Of a stretch of DNA of 64,000 bases, positions 63,801 to 64,000 are shown piece after piece. A program made the translations under genes and the position numbers. The DNA lies in the NCBI GenBank assembly GCA_036273735.1, contig DASUHA010000085.1, positions 6,995 to 70,994 of the forward strand. The letters run 5' to 3'. The stretch comes from 13-2-20CM-66-19 sp036273735. Its GTDB lineage: Bacteria > Pseudomonadota > Gammaproteobacteria > Steroidobacterales > Steroidobacteraceae. The notes under the pieces are model-generated. The model was not told the DNA's origin. It searched no databases and worked only from the letters and a program-made list of their open reading frames with translations. The stretch's first letter is position 1. Every line of letters starts with the position of its first letter.

Positions 63801-64000
63801 GCGGCGAGCGCGGCGGGCGCATCGTCTGCGCGGGTACACCGGAGGAGGTGCGGGTCAACCGCGAATCTCACACCGGCCGCGCGCTAGCCGATTACGCGCG
63901 CGCGCTCTCGGGCGGCGAGCCGATGCCGCTCGCAATACCCGCCCCGGCGGTCATGGAGCGAGCTGCGGCCTACGGAGCCGCGGGGACGCGAGGCAACGGC
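60839..64000 (+). CDS. uvrA: UvrA-family excinuclease ATPase, divergent and 3'-truncated by the window edge
   Basis: The frame is open to the last base, giving 1,054 residues with no stop. Two ABC modules are visible: Walker A GVSGSGKSS (near residue 37) and GVSGSGKST (near 709), two signatures (TLSGGEVQRI; TLSGGEAQRL) and D-loops (FVLDEPSIGLHPRD; FLFDEPTTGLHFQD). Zinc sites CAECD...CDSC, CEACG and CPTCNGNG are intact. Normal UvrA ends soon after SHTGR (here near residue 1010), but this one continues. The stretch VDTIAGIPPAIAIDQTNPVRTSRSTVGT differs from E. coli UvrA, so it may be a UvrA2 or long-form paralogue. It recognises bulky DNA lesions. Confidence 0.88.
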   Translation, partial: MTDASRDSILVRGARQNNLKNLDLDIPLGELVVVTGVSGSGKSSLVFDTMYAEGQRRYVETFSPYARQFLDRMDKPQVDTIAGIPPAIAIDQTNPVRTSRSTVGTMTELNDHLKLLFARTAMLFCECCGRPVRRDTAESIYDDLRERAAAWRPPEGAGSDPRLFLTFPVPVPDSFQEGEVRALLEKQGYTRYFERPDQPSAAAQQARPAAVRRGPSRTRGKRGQSARSAARATTVLEVVQDRFRAGQAERGRVLESLETALRVGRGRLNVQVVDDSDPPRPLATWRYSSTLHCAECDRSYQEPTPSLFSFNSPVGACDSCRGFGRTIGIDYGLVIPDETRSLRGGAVKPWQTKSYAECQEDMEKFAKKRGIPLDVPWRELKSEHRDWVIEGEGHWNKGVWYGAKRFFAWLESRSYKMHVRVLLSRYRAYTPCEACGGARLKTPALLWRVGNRKLADTAVEAAARFRPRGAEWSEETLQSLPGLSIHDVMLMPVERACEFFHRLELPPPLDEATDLLLGEIRGRFSYLTDVGLGYLTLDRQSRTLSGGEVQRINLTTALGTSLVNTLFVLDEPSIGLHPRDMRRVITVMKRLRDAGNSLLVVEHDPQIMLEADRILDMGPGAGERGGEIVFFGTPGEIRRNGASLTGQYLSGKRRVSAERPAIASSVGPSSEVVAEARSNRWLELRGARQHNLKDVDVRIPLKRLVCVTGVSGSGKSTLIEDVLYPALLKYHGKPTEAPGLFSGLAGAELIDDVVMVDQTPIGRTTRSNPASYVGAFDAIRNLFAAEPAAQERKYTAGTFSFNSGNGRCPTCNGNGFEHVEMQFLSDVYLRCPDCNGRRYRDEVLEIKREGTNGRRASIADVLDMTVTEALEFFRDSREVAARLAPLSDVGLEYVALGQPVPTLSGGEAQRLKLAGHLAEAGSVLSSTTHKGKLFLFDEPTTGLHFQDVAKLLTAFRKLLAAGHSLLVIEHNLDVIRASDWIVDLGPEGGERGGRIVCAGTPEEVRVNRESHTGRALADYARALSGGEPMPLAIPAPAVMERAAAYGAAGTRGNG

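Overview
The window is a dense, high-GC (about 65% by eye) chromosomal segment with little intergenic space and many ATGA/GTGA start-stop overlaps. Gene content points to a gammaproteobacterium: minCDE, motAB, hrpB, ygiQ, an MSHA-type pilus locus, a Bat/MoxR operon and a PEP-CTERM-like protein. The flavour suggests the Nevskiales/Steroidobacterales/Xanthomonadales neighbourhood, but that rank is inference from gene repertoire only. I saw no rRNA, tRNA, CRISPR array, insertion sequence, phage gene or origin.

Layout. 1-4 kb: the 3' part of an RND efflux permease, an M20 amidohydrolase and a small stress-type protein. 4.1-11.3 kb: a seven-gene Bat operon (MoxR ATPase, DUF58, DUF4381, two VWA proteins, a TPR protein, BatD) in which nearly every gene overlaps the next. 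11.4-18.5 kb (minus): a metallopeptidase-like DUF885 protein, an alpha/beta hydrolase, an exported HD protein and a fused 5-oxoprolinase. 18.6-20.5 kb (minus): minC-minD-minE with strong hairpins between minC and minD. 20.6-26 kb (minus): ygiQ is followed by the nfeD-slipin pair, DUF423 and hrpB. 28.2-30.7 kb (minus): an RlpA-like lipoprotein, a DOMON-like protein and NamZ, coupled to ygiQ. 30.7-34.9 kb: a sensorless histidine kinase, a stand-alone receiver, motAB on the opposite strand, and a FixJ/NarL-type regulator. 35-45 kb: assorted transport and redox genes, namely a BacA/YddA-type ABC exporter, two DUF488 proteins, an AIFM3-like Rieske reductase, a ZnT9-like CDF transporter, cardiolipin synthase, NDH-2, an amine oxidase and a PEP-CTERM-like exported protein. 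45.3-47.7 kb: a MarR regulator divergent from a ClC channel, with a perfect operator-like palindrome between them. 47.9-58.0 kb: an 11-gene MSHA/type IV pilus operon. 58.1-60.6 kb (minus): cystathionine beta-synthase and a gamma-synthase/lyase (reverse transsulfuration). 60.8 kb to the end: a divergent UvrA that runs off the window.

How the genes work together. The MSHA locus encodes an assembly platform (MshI, PilN-like, MshJ, MshG), a c-di-GMP-type extension ATPase (MshE), an outer-membrane secretin carrying the MshK domain as a fusion, one major and three minor pilins, and an MshP-like protein. Together with motAB and the two-component genes this suggests surface sensing and a swim/attach switch. 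RlpA, NamZ and possibly NfeD-slipin fit envelope and peptidoglycan maintenance. The 5-oxoprolinase cluster fits peptide or glutathione salvage. Most of the window is recognisable housekeeping and accessory content. The items most worth a second look are the MshK-MshL fusion, the minC-minD hairpins, the MarR/ClC operator, the RlpA-DOMON-NamZ-YgiQ operon and the extended UvrA.
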